Program-made: the position numbers and the translations under genes
Assembly: GCA_900660155.1 (NCBI GenBank)
Contig: CABFPE010000524.1
Location: 233,708 to 297,707 of the forward strand
Direction: 5' to 3'
DNA from: Hofstenia miamia
Lineage: Eukaryota > Xenacoelomorpha > Acoela > Hofsteniidae
Length of the DNA: 64,000 bases
The notes under the pieces: generated by a model
Databases searched by the model: none
Seen by the model: only the letters and a program-made list of their open reading frames with translations
What the model was told of the DNA's origin: nothing
Shown: piece by piece, positions 12,490 to 25,200 of the stretch
Numbering within the stretch: position 1 is the first letter of the stretch
Layout: each line of letters begins with the position of its first letter

Positions 12490-14152
12490 CTCATTTTAAA
12501 ATATCGCCTTTGAAATCAAAAACCAAGACATTGTAAAGCTAATCCCTTTGAAAAATATTTTCTAATTTGAATAAAATTTCTTGAACAAGACGTTGGATAT
12601 AGTTAGAAAGACGTGTTTAGGATGAATTTTTCAAAAGTACCAACTTTATATTTAAATGTCCGGCCCCTTGCTCTATAGTTTGCTTTAAGATTGTGGTGAT
12701 TTGGAGTGTTAGCATTGAAAACAGCTATTTGATTTTATTAATGTATTTATAAAAAAGTTTTTGGTTTAATTTAACTGTTTTTTCCAGAAATGCACAAAGC
12801 ATTTACTTATAATCAGAATTGGGAACGATCCGTAATTTGTCTACTCGAACGGCTCCGCTCGTCGAGTTAAGCAAATAATTTAAGGCTCAGGAAGAGCATA
12901 AAATCGACGTGTGACAAAAATGACGTTTTTAGAAATTTAAATCGTCAATTCACATTTTATTATTAGGAACTGCACACAGTATCATTTTGCCTCGTACATA
13001 TATTAGTTTGTGTTTTATCAGATATTTCTCATATAAGAAGTCAATTTCAAAATTCGTAATACAAAATATATTTTTATATATTTATATTAGACTTTATAAA
13101 ACAGTTTGATTCCATGTCTTGTAAGAAATATATGTGTGTCGTTAGAAGCGAAGTAGTTATTTACAGTTAAATGTTAAAATACAACTTCGCGATTTATTAT
13201 ATTTCTCGTCATGTCATAAATGAAATCAAAATAATCAACCTTATCTGTTAGAGGGGCCCGTGTGAATTGTTACAATAAATTTAATAATATTAAAACATGT
13301 AGCAATCTAAAATCTTGAGAATTGGAAAATAGAAATACAATACAAATTGTAATCTGTGCGGTTAGGGATTATTTTATCCGTATCGCAACAATTGACAAAA
13401 TATTTTTTCGTAAGCTCTTAATGCAATCTAAGCATTGTGTAATCAACGCTGGGATCAGGTCAGGAAATGTATAATGGAAAATTTATCCTATCATTTTTAT
13501 CATATGACACGAGGGTTAGCGTGAGTCCGCCTTCAGGTCTGGTTTGGATAAAGTACTTGGACAAAGAATATTATTGCGCCATTTAATTAAATTTTTTATT
13601 TCAACTATTTACAACTCTAGTTATTTTTAAACTGCATTGCACGCTTACCCCAATTAATTAAAATGTAGTCGTGTAAAATTTTTGAAATTTATACAGGATG
13701 GTTAGAATTTCTATTTTTATGAAAAAACATTTTAAACCTAGTTTATGACAAGAATGGCATATTTATCATTTTTTTTCGTTTTTTTTCAAAATTTCACTTG
13801 AACGATCGGACCATAAAGCTCAAGCTTAAGCAACAAATGGGGTAATATATTAACTTTCGGGAAGTGTCGTTGATGTGATGACATCCAAAGAATATTTAAA
13901 ATGGGGGTCTTTCTTTCTTTATCTGAAAAATAGAAAACTATATGACATGTGTGTTGGTTGTGTGTTGTACAATTAATATAACTAATATAAATGGAAAACA
14001 GTAATATAGTTGCGCAATATTTTTTTCGTATTTTTTAGACCTGTTTAAATTTTTATAAGCATAATTTAAAACACGTTATCGTAACCTAACCTTGCCCACT
14101 CTGCAGAAATCCGTATTAATCTGGTTATTTTATCTGTTACATGTGGAAAATG
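12312..14152. other. gene-free AT-rich DNA
   Basis: No gene recognised. A (TA)n run lies at about 12459-12484. A short GC-richer imperfect palindrome (ACTCGAACG...CGTCGAGT) lies at about 12841-12868. Confidence 0.5.
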
Positions 14153-14870
14153 CAGGCTTGCTGTGGGGTGTCATTTTTGGACCCATAACCCTCACCACAC
14201 CACAGTAATTTTTACAAATGCACTAACCTGAATATTTTCCCCACAAATCTCCACAAAAGAATTTTTGTAGAATATTCTGAAATATTTCAACACAAAGCAC
14301 TTGTATATTTTAATGTGTATTAATATGCTTACAATTATAGCATAATTTTACAACGTCACTGTCTCCACCATAAAATTATTGAGTAACGCAATTGGTAAAA
14401 GTTTGATTTGAAACTGATATTATTTTTGAAAGTTTTAAATCTTTTGCTGAATTATTGAAAATCATTGAAACCAATACAATCGGCTGGAAGAAATCAAGCC
14501 CTGTAAAAATTCGTTGTAGAACAACAAAATTTATAATCACACTCTTAGCATTTTAATACTTTTTAAAAACAGTTATAGGAAATTTTCTAATAGTAACGAA
14601 TTTCAACAAATATAGCTTGATAAATTTAATTTCAACTGTCAAATTGACTTTGATTGTAAATTTAATATTAATTAAGTATATACCAAGACTGCTCAAAATG
14701 AAATCAATTCATTCTCAAAAGTTACTTCAATGAAACAAAGTATCATTCATTATTAAAACATGTTTTGATCATTTTTAATTTATCCATCCATATACATGCA
14801 TTATTGAGGCTGGATACCAAAATTGTTACCCAAACATCCCCACAAACTAAAGTTTTACCCCACACCACTG
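14153..14870. mobile_element. non-autonomous element with CCCCACA sub-terminal words
   Basis: The left end (14153-14265) has CTGTGGGGTG, CTCACCACACCACAG, TTCCCCACAAATCTCCACA. The right end (14835-14870) has CATCCCCACAAACTAAAG and TACCCCACACCACTG. The left terminus starts CAG and the right terminus ends CTG, as in many hAT elements. The AT-rich middle holds no transposase. No clear 8-bp target duplication was found, so the exact ends are tentative. A related fragment lies at 57006-57124. Confidence 0.45.
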
Positions 14871-14883
14871 TTGGAATCCACAC

Positions 14884-15155
14884 TAGGGTTCTGTTAAATC
14901 AGGCTTTTCTTGGTCCCAGTGCCATTTAATACCAGTCTCGTTCCATCCCAGTTTCATAAGATTTTCTTGTCCCATTGGTCCCACCGCATAGTTTCTATTT
15001 TGACAAATATTACCAAAAATTATGAGTAATTTTCTTAAATCTGTGGTTTCAGATCATTGATTTTTGTTCTTCGCCCTATACCTGTCCCAATCCCATTGAA
15101 TTTTTTGGTCTCAGATCCCATTCCCATGGGGATCCTCACTCCTACGGCAGCCCTA
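14884..15155. mobile_element. TAGG-ended MITE, GGTCCC family, copy 1
   Basis: Begins TAGGGTTCTG and ends GGCAGCCCTA, with repeated words GGTCCCA, CATCCCA, CCATGGGGATCC near the two ends and the family core CTATTTTGACAAATATTACC...TTATGAGTAA in the middle. The same core appears at about 25205-25260 (same orientation), 48930-48985 and 15330-15385 (opposite orientation). No convincing 8-bp target duplication. No coding capacity. Confidence 0.55.
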
Positions 15156-15237
15156 GTTCCATCGCTTTTGCAGCTTTTAACAAGCTGTTCAATTAAGATT
15201 TTTTAAAAATTTTGAGAATTATCTTTTACTAGATGTT

Positions 15238-15460
15238 CAAATGAGGGTTCTTTTGGACTTTTCAGTCTCATTGGACTGGAATTGGAGCGAAATATTTCTG
15301 TGACTGGAACTAACATAGGACGAGAACCATGAATTTCAAAATATTACTTATATTTCTCAGAATAGAAGTTATACTTACTTACGATAAGATGAGATCACAG
15401 TGGCCGAATATTACATGAAACTGCGACTGCCACCGTGACCAATTCCAATGGAATATAAGG
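15238..15460. mobile_element. GGTCCC-family MITE, decayed inverted copy 2
   Basis: ATTTCAAAATATTACTTATA, then an interval, then AATAGAAGTTATA matches the inverse of the family core in copy 1. Flanking words such as CATTGGACTGGAATTGGAG are degraded forms of the GGGACTGGGA words seen in copy 4. Ends are approximate. Confidence 0.4.
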
Positions 15461-15920
15461 CGCATTGACTATTTTTTTAGAAATATAGAGATTTTATGTA
15501 CTCCTTATAGTCCTAAAAACAGGCATAATTTATTACTATAGTCATAAAATATTACTTAAGCATGCTCAATCTTGTTATTAAGCATAAATAAAAATAAATT
15601 GTTGAGTGTTTAATATCGGTCAATTATGTGAACCTAGGGTTAATTACGACTTCTACGTTTCTAATTTGTATTTTTATCTATTAGCCCATTAATTTCTTAA
15701 TTACCAAACTATTTTGAGAATTCGTTTATTTCCTAAAATATTAAATTTTACTTCTAATAAGTATTTAAATTAGCATTTGTCTTATTCTATCAAAAATAGT
15801 AGCATGTGTTGGCTCAGTTCAAATTTTCAATAAACAAATATATACTGTATACGCCATCTTTCGACGATTTTATCAATTCAACTACAATAATTAAAATATT
15901 CATTTCATTTATTTTTCGTT
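15461..15920. other. sequence upstream of the PKG start codon
   Basis: AT-rich; no clear TATA box, initiator or 5' UTR splice site could be assigned. An in-frame TAA at 15888-15890 lies upstream of the ATG with no other ATG between, which supports 15921 as the translation start. Confidence 0.5.
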
Positions 15921-16216
15921 ATGCTTTCTGGTGTAATTAAGCCATCGAAAAAAGATTTAATATTAGAATGTGAGAAAAAGAGTAAAGAGATCGATCTTTT
16001 AAAGGATGTGATAAGAGAGAAGGATCTAACCATCCAGAGATTGGAAAATGAGCTTAGGGTGTTTCATGAAGCTATTATTAGTGGATATCTTGAATCAAAT
16101 TACACCAATCCTACTCAGTTAGCTAAGAAAAAGAAAGTCGCTGTTTCAGCTGAGCCTTCTACTCTTAAGCATTCTCAAAGCCTTCAAAATTTAGTAGTTT
16201 ACCAAAAATCGAAACA
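15921..16216 (+). CDS. PKG exon 1: coiled coil and autoinhibitory segment
   Basis: Encodes residues 1-98 plus two bases of codon 99. Residues 13-53 form a charged heptad helix (I24, L27, I31, I38, L41, L45), the leucine-zipper dimerisation region that in PKG I also selects anchoring partners. Residues 69-79, [11 protein letters not shown], match the pseudosubstrate region of human PKG I beta (KRQAISAEP), which sits in the catalytic cleft and keeps the enzyme off. The start is the first in-frame ATG after a stop at 15888-15890. The exon ends AACA|GTGAGT; without splicing the frame would stop at once. The intron that follows is only 52 nt. Confidence 0.9.
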
Positions 16217-19200
16217 GTGAGTTTCGATAGAACCTAATATAGTCTTGAATTTCATCTGCATCTTTTAGAACAAAAGACTTAATTTACAAAGCCATCTTGG
16301 ACAATGATTTCCTCAAGAATTTGGATAATGCCCAAATACAAGAAATTGTGGATTGTATGTCTCCGAAGTCATTTAGCAATGGATCAACCATTATCAGAGA
16401 AGGTGACGTTGGAAACGAGGTCTACGTCATGGAAGGTAATTTTTCATTACTTTTACACTTTCTTAGTTTTAACTCAGTTTGTAAATTACTTTTTATGTCT
16501 ATTTTTTTGAAAATTTCGAATTAAACATTTTATTTAAATTTTATATTTCTATTTTAACCTGAAACTGCCCAGGAATTTTAAAATTTTGTATGGTTTTTGA
16601 ATTTTTTAAATGCTTATAATTCAAAAACTAATAAAGATTACAAAATCTGAAAGCACAGCGGAATAGAGGAAAATCTCCTGATTCGCAACACGGCACCACG
16701 ACTTTACGGAAGGCACTTTTCAATTGATTTGAAAGGCCTATCCACATATAGAGAAAAATGAAGGTTGCTCCCATTGGCTTTAAGCCTTATAATTACGTGA
16801 ACGTCAGGTATGGAGAGATTTTTATTTTTTAAGAAATCGTAATTTTCAAAGTTGTAATGTTTACTACTAGATATGTCCATGGCCAAGGGTTTCAAACACA
16901 TGGAACTGTTACTAACTAAACTTTAAAGATTTTTAAAATTTTTCAAGTTTATATACGTTTTTTTAAGTTTCACTATAGCTTGAAAATTATTCGTTTGGTT
17001 TTAAACACACTACATTGGAACTGTTCCCTTCAAAATAACATGAAAATATTGGTCATTAAATATGAATTTGCTTGATAATTTAAGCTGAGTTATTATATTT
17101 TTTGGAATGCAATGCAATGTATTAGTGTAATACAGAATTTACTTTGAGCTTTGAAAACAAAGTTACCAAACCATGTACTCCAATGCAACCATACTGATTT
17201 TTTTCTAATTACAGTGACAATTTTAAAAATTCTCATAAGAACTTGAAAGAACATGAAAGGTTCTTAAAATTTAATTTGGTAGCAGGTTTATGGGTAACAT
17301 TCCTTTTATATTTTGAGAAAATTCTTTCAAAATATGGAAAAACAGTTTTTGTTCTTCTGAAAGGATCCCAGGCTGTTTAAGGTTAATATGCCAAAAATGA
17401 TTTATTGTGATCTAATTTTGTAAGACACTAGCAAGATTCCTCTCATATAACAGACTTGAAAAATTACAATTTTACTCATTAGAAAATTGTCAATTTTAAG
17501 CATGTAATATAATATGAATACTATGAAGTTTTACTCTCCATATCATTGTATATCTCCAATGAATTGATACATGTTTGCTTTGTTTGTTTTGCATTAATTG
17601 GATAATATTTGTCAGTTATTATTCTTACTCTCTGATAAAACCTAGTTTTTAAGAATGAAATTAACTAACTTCAAATGTTGGATGTTAGATACCTTATTGA
17701 TTTGTATATGATTTTTGAAATCGTGCGAATGTGAAATGATAAAATATATAGCAAAATATTATATCGCTGTTTTGTTTAGTACAAAATTGAAGGTATTTCT
17801 GAAAAAAAAATTTATGCAGATCGAATATAACTCGCACCGCTACGTTCTAAAATGTGTCAACTGTCTATAACGTGGAAGTTTTATGAAGTTGATCGCACTA
17901 GTTATTAATATATTCAGAATATATTTAGTTTTTAATAATAAGTCGTCTGTAGTCGTCTTTTGATCAATTTGACTACTAACGTATTTTAATGAAGCCGAAT
18001 TTGATTTTTCTAAAGACACTAGTTGTGAGGACCGCATGTATCGCATGAAAGCAGCCTTTTGCTCAATATATCATTTATCTGGCTCATAAACAATTCCTGT
18101 TTACTTGTTTCTCTTTTCTTCTACAATTGTTTGTGAAAGTCTAAACATACGTTCGCAGTTTTGGTAAGCATTTTTATGCTGTTGGATTGTAAGTCAAAAA
18201 GCTTTGTTAAATTCACTATGTCAGATTTTTGCAATTTTTTATCATTTCTTACTAACAAAATTTGATGCTCGCTATTTTTATATAAAGTTTTATGTATATT
18301 TCGCAAAAAAGTTGATTGTTTAAAATACTAATAGTTGTTCTATAACATGAACTAAAAATATTTTCGTAAACACATCTTGTTGCAGTGACTCAAAACGCAA
18401 TGCAATGTTGTACTGTGTGGATAGAAAAATAGTTTCAATATACTTCAGTTCAAAATTTTAAAATTACATTCGAGGGCGTGTACCAATAGATGCGCCAAAA
18501 TCTCACCATTTTCCAAGTAACTTAATGCACTTGGATAGCATTGTTTGAAATTATGGGAAACGGAAATTGGTGAACAAATTTTTAATAAAGGGCCCATAAA
18601 GTAACAATTGAATTATGACCAGTTTTGGAGGTGTTATTACATTTTATTTTACATGTATACACTAAATTTAATCATTTTTAATGAAAAAAGGGTTTCGAAA
18701 AATTCCTTTTGCGATCACCACATATATTTTTTTAAAATAAACGCAATACGCTGTGCTTGTAAATGCTTATAACTGAATTTTCGATGATTACATAATTTTT
18801 ATCAATTTTCAATTAGAGATGTGCGCGGTAGACTTTTTTGTAAAACTTACCTATACAACAAAATTTTGCTACCGCATACCGCTGCAAAAACACGAAATCC
18901 CCCGCGGTATACCGTAATGACTCTAAAGTTACCGCGGTAACCTCAAAATTCTTACTTGTGAGCTTTGCAACTTAAACATTAATCTAAATTACAAATTCTA
19001 TTAATATTTTATTGTAAAATATTGGAAATTTTATTAGGTTAAAGCGTACCACAAAATTTTATAAATGTTAAAATATACAATCTATTAATTTAAAAATTCC
19101 ATATTTAAATTAGGTTTCCCTGATTATAGCAAAAATATGAAAGTCAAAGAAACTCATTTATCTTATCGGTATCGGTTAAACAGCAAATTGTCCTGTTTTT

Positions 19201-22200
19201 TTGATTTAGCAAGTCTGTCAAAGGTTACAAAGTTAAGACACCTGACTTTTCAGATTAAAGTATTTAATATTTATATTTTATTTAAAATAGTAACTATTGG
19301 TATTTTTAATAACAATTTTTCCTATAATTCAAAATATAATGTCTTTGATCGACAGTGCAACCGCAATGATGGTTTTCCTAACAGCTAAAACACCGCGGCG
19401 TACCTCGGTATTCCACGGTGTGCCGCACCCTTGCATATTCAGGGAAAAATTAAATAGTGTTGATGTGCAAATTTTACCAAAATTTGAATATCAAACTTTG
19501 CTCTTTGACTTCCAAAATTTGGTTTGAGATTTGAATTTTGAAATTTTTATAATTTGATTTGAAAGTTTGGCATTTTTGCAAAAAATTGAACGCTTGAAAA
19601 TTTAAATTTGAGTTGAAAGCCCTTTCTCTATTTGCAATATATTCCGCAATTCCTAAAAATTGGCGTTACTTTCAAAGCTGATGTCGCAAATGAGGCGATG
19701 CTTGCCTTCAATAGTCAAAGTTTGTTATGTTGTAATCAACCACAAAGCAAATTTATTTACAATCCTTTCATAATGGATGCTTCCGTTTGCAACTGGACGT
19801 GCTCCTCAACCATTTTAATTGGTTCTGCTCTTTATTGTAAATTATTCATGCTGCTAACAATGTTGGTTTTGTTAGTTTGTTTGTTATACTTTCATTTTAA
19901 ATTGATAAAGTTGTTTCAAAATTAAAATGTTTTGAAGCAGCAATTTCAAGTTCTAAATTTATGACAATGTTTAAGTGTTTTGTTTTTTGCTACAAAGAGC
20001 AGTTTTCATAAATTGTTCTTCATGTACCACTAATGAGTGCATTTATATGATTTCCTATTATATCCACACATATGATGCTAACGATTATATTATTATTAGT
20101 ATTTTTCTAAATTTTTTAAATATGTCCAATAAATTTATTGTCTTTGTGTGATCCAAGTTATTATGTCCATGATGGCAATAGGAATTTTCAATTAATTTTC
20201 CTTCTATTTTGATTCATAAGTTTTTATAGAATGATTTCCCCATTAATGTTGATAATTCCATACTATTGTTGTCCTGGAGTAAAAGTTATGTTGCCCTTAG
20301 ATCCCATTATATTTGCTCGCAGACTCTTGATTTTTCCTGTGTATTAAGAATTCTTAGCTCAATGTGATCACATGACTTTATGTCTATTATAAATATATTT
20401 ACATCTACTTATCGAGAATGTTGCTCCCGTTGCCAGGCCTGCTGAGATATTTTGCACCATGAGGGTGTGACTAGACCCTTGCTATGCATGAGTATCTGAA
20501 TCTAGCAGTTTCAATTTATATTTGTCCAGACGCATCATTGAGCATTTTTTAATTTCGCATAAATGAATATTTTAAGTCATTCAAAAATGAATTGTTAATA
20601 GACGCTTTACATTGCGCGTTAATAAAGACAGTGTTTTGGACCAATATTAACTAGATTTTTGAGGAATTTCACCGGAAATACTGGCCCTGCATGAATATTT
20701 ATAAGATTGGTTGTCATCGAAAGTCAGACAGTGATTACTGCTTGGAATTATATCGTTTTTAAAGTTATGCACCATTTATGTGAACTTACCTCCTCATCTT
20801 TAAGATCAATATTTGCATAGAAATGTGAGTCGTCCATAAAAACCAAGATACTGTATTTTCCTTAATTTTGACATAAGCTGTTTTTCCGTATTGTGATGCA
20901 TTACCATTTATCTTATCGTGATTGTCTTAAATAGATTCGCTGAATTCCAAGGATTTGTCATTCGATTTTCATCGGTCTTCGTCTGCCACTTCATTTGTAG
21001 AAAAATGGTTTAGGATTTTGATAAGGTTTGTAATGTTAGCTATTGGATATTTGATTATTGAACCTTGCACATACAGATTAAATCTCATTAAGCTTTCTGT
21101 GAAAATGAGTTGTTAGATACAAAATATTGCAACCATACATTAGCAGTTTTACCTCTACAAAGGTTTCATTTTCTTAGACTGCATACATATAATCACTGTG
21201 TAGATTATTGATAGCTGCAATGCTTGTGTTCGTTTATAATTCCAAAGTTATAGACGAAATTTTGTTTCCTGGAAAATATACCGATACTTTTTGTATTGCT
21301 TCAAATTCTGTAACAATGCTTCGTTATTGAATCAATGTATAAATAGTATTTTCTCTGCTGTAAATGAGAAATTTCGCCTTACAATTTTGTTCATCTTTGG
21401 TATGGTTAGCCAACAAACGTTGGAAATTCCTTCTAAGCCACTTGTCAGTCAAGATAAGACACTATTTGCTTAGTGCCCGTCTGCTCCATGACAAACTGAC
21501 TAGACCAATAACGTTGTTCCCATCTATTTCTTTAGTGAAATGCTTTTGTAATAAATTTTCATTTTGTCGTCTAAATTATTAATTCTAATTTATTTGATTA
21601 ATTTTTCTTTGCTTTTCAATTTTTTAATTTTATATATTAATTAATTATCCAATTTCCTTAACCAAACAGTAGTGTCACTGTATTTTTCGTAATAATCAAT
21701 TTGATTCTTTTAGTTAAAAGATTTTCGTACGCTATTCTTGACAGCGCTGTCTTTGAAATGTGTAAGACAAAGCACTTCCGAAAATTAAATTATTCTTTGT
21801 GTTGACTTTATTAACATCTTCTTAGGTTACGTCTAAGTATTCATATTTATATCTAGAAGTTTCTACAAGGTGAACTACTAAGAATTACACAATACATCAA
21901 CAGCAGGTCGCAAAACTATACGAAAATTTATTAACTGATTTCTAAGATGGAGACATTTGGCCTTTTTCAAGAATAGATATAAACCTGGACTGTTTTAATC
22001 TTCTACAAATTATTTGGATTCGTCTTAGAAATTTTGAAACAGGGCTTCATTTACTGTGGCTCTGATATATGCCGACAACACCAAGTCACTTTTTTTTATA
22101 TATATATATATATATTTATATATTTATATATATAGGTTTTTTATATAAACATTTATTTCGTGTATATGCAATTCTTGTTCTTTGGAAAAGTTCGATGGCA

Positions 22201-25200
22201 ATTCCTAACATTGTCCTTATAAATTTGTTTTCTAATTTTTTATGTACTGGTGACACAATAGTAAGGAAGAACTCCTAACCACTACACTGATTAAAAATAG
22301 TGCTTAAAATAAAAGTGAGAAACAGGCGGTTTTGAATTTGTAATTAAATATAGAACGGTCAATCCATGTTACTTTGATTGAAAGTTTTTAATCGAAATCT
22401 CAATTTAGAACAGAGGAAACGAATTTAATTAATAAATAGAAAGCATTCCATTAGCGGCGACGCTGTTTAGATTTTGTCGGATTTTGCCAAGAATCATACA
22501 ATGATACATCCACTAGTTCTATATCAAATTCTTGACTAATTGCTTATTATATTAGAAGCAAAGTTGGACATGAATGTGGATTGGGTAGCCACATCCTAAC
22601 AACATTATAGGATTAAAGTTTTGAGCTTGAAAACTACAAATCTAAGCTATTTTTATTTCCATTGCGAATTTGACAAAATTTACATTATTATTGTGCTTTG
22701 AATATTGTGTGTAATTTTTTCAATAAAATTTGAAATCAACTACTCGAAAGATGTGTTAGCAGTTGCGGGTTAGTTGTATACTGTATTGTGTGTGGAAGTG
22801 ACTTCAGGTGGGTCTGAAGTTAAGTGTCCATGAATACTCTTGATTTTAGATATATTTTTCTAATGATGATGGCTCTTTTTTAATGCTTCATTGATCGTGT
22901 GTTTTGTTATAACAAACTCTTCCTTTTTGATTGGCTTATCGAAATTTTCCGTGGATTTTGAAAGCAATTTCTTTCTGAATACTCTCTGAAATACCTCTAC
23001 ACTGATGCTTTTACTTGTTTTTTTAGTATTAAACTTCTATGAGACACTTTATCTTTTTCACCAATCTCTCTTTGCGAATCTCACCTCTCATTGAATTATT
23101 AATTTAAAGAGATAGACTTTAATTTCGGCGGTCAATTAGACACATTGTCTGTTAACAATAAAAATAATTTATTGCATTATATTAGTGAATTCGGAATGAT
23201 TCCAGGTGCAAAAGATTATTTATTTAGTAATCTTTAATATGTTAATAATTTACATTTTACAATGGGAGTTTTGGAAATTTTGCGGTGTACACTTAAATTC
23301 TCCCGAAGGTTAAACTTTCGGTTTCTTCAAATGAATTACCTGCTTCGTGACTGTATTAGGCTATAAAAATATTTGTTCCGCTTAAACATTTTGAAGAAAC
23401 TCATACAATATTTTGTTTGAAAAGTGGAGTCCAATTGGCTATTAATTAGCCGTAAGAAATCTATGAAATTTTCCTAAGCTACAATCAATCTCTGTCTCAG
23501 AACGGCGAGCTTAGTTTTCTGACTTCCTAGACCTGTCTAAACGTCAACAGAAGATATTCAATGTCTATTATTTTAAAAAAACACGCGAATTTTAAGGTGC
23601 ATTGCTTCGGCTGCAGTAAAAGTTCACACAATTGTTCCCACTAATCAGTTTACTTTATGAATATTTAAAGTTTATAAATGATGGCTTCTGCCAATAAATG
23701 AGGAAGGACACATTTTGTAGGAATATACTTTTTAGATTACGTTTTGGATTATGTCTGTCGTTGCAAATTAATTTCATGCACATGAGAAAATGTGGGCAAA
23801 AATATGTGTGTGAGGGGAATGCGTAAATGTAAATTAATTTCAAATATTTTTTTTCGGTGAAAAACGTATTTCCAAAGTTTGTTTAAGCATTAAAAACGCG
23901 AATTTTGCAAATATTTCGTTTGGTTACAAGTTCAATAAAGTCCCAGATATTTTGCTTGAGTGGTGACTGTAGACCTAAGAAATCTGTGCAGCTGATACTT
24001 TAATCCACTTTAAAGTACCATAATCCTTATATAAATAAGTAATTTTTCGTAATTTTCCAAATAAACAAAACAAAATTGTAATGATTGTGGTCTAATTGAA
24101 AGGAGTGAAGGCACCAGTGTGTAGCGTTGACTTAAATTTTTGTTTTCATAGTTAGCATAAGCACGTATAAACTTCGAAAAATGATGTTTTAGTTTTTAAT
24201 ATTCGAAATATTGTATTAATACTGTAATTTTTAATTATGAATATGGTTCTTAATGTACATTATGCCAAACAGTCCTTTGTCATTTGATGTTTAGATTTGT
24301 AACAGCTTGATAAGTGCATATGTGCAACAGTCTAATTTACTAGCAGTCAATTCTAAAAGGAACGAGTGTTGACTTTTTAATTATGATTTTAATCGGCCAT
24401 AAGTACCATCACTTGACTGTTATTACATTTAGACTTGACTAAAACTATAGGATTTCTTTGGTAATTAAGGTCGGCAAAAATATTTTTTCTAAAATGTGCA
24501 CATTAGTGGTATCTTATGAACACTCATTTTTCGTTTCATGCACAGCGCAAGTTTTAGTTTTTCAATAACGAGTTGGTTACAAAAGTCCAAATGAGTTGCG
24601 TAGTTAATCAACATAAAACGAACAGTTAAGGCTAGTTGTCACTACCATGGACTTTGCTCCTCCTGAACACTTAGACGTCGGGAATCTATTTTTACCATAT
24701 ATTGACAGTGTGATTACATCATCAACCTTAAGGCTATTATAGGTCATTTAGCCGCTTAACCTGATGGTGATAAAATCATTATCCGTTAAAAACACATCGC
24801 ATGTACTTTTAGTAGTCACCTATGGCTACTGAAATTCTATAAAGAAAACATATTAATGTGCTGCCGAATATACAGCAATATTAAGCAGTTGCACTGTAAA
24901 TATAACGATAGATTTTATATGTGATTTTTCTAGACATTCTCTTGATTATCATTTAAATAATAGTAAGGACTTAGCATTAGTGTTAGGGTTCACTATTCCA
25001 ATTTTGTTAAAATTTACAATTTGATTTTGGAAATTTATTTATGTCTAGAAAATTTATTCACCAGAAAATTTGTTTTTAAATTCGAAATTTAATTGTAAAT
25101 ATATGTGATTAGTAGAATTTTGTGGAGGCTGAAATTTTCGGGCTCGGCCTCACTTAATCCCATTTGATTTGATAGCAGTCCCGTCCCATGAAATGTTCAC

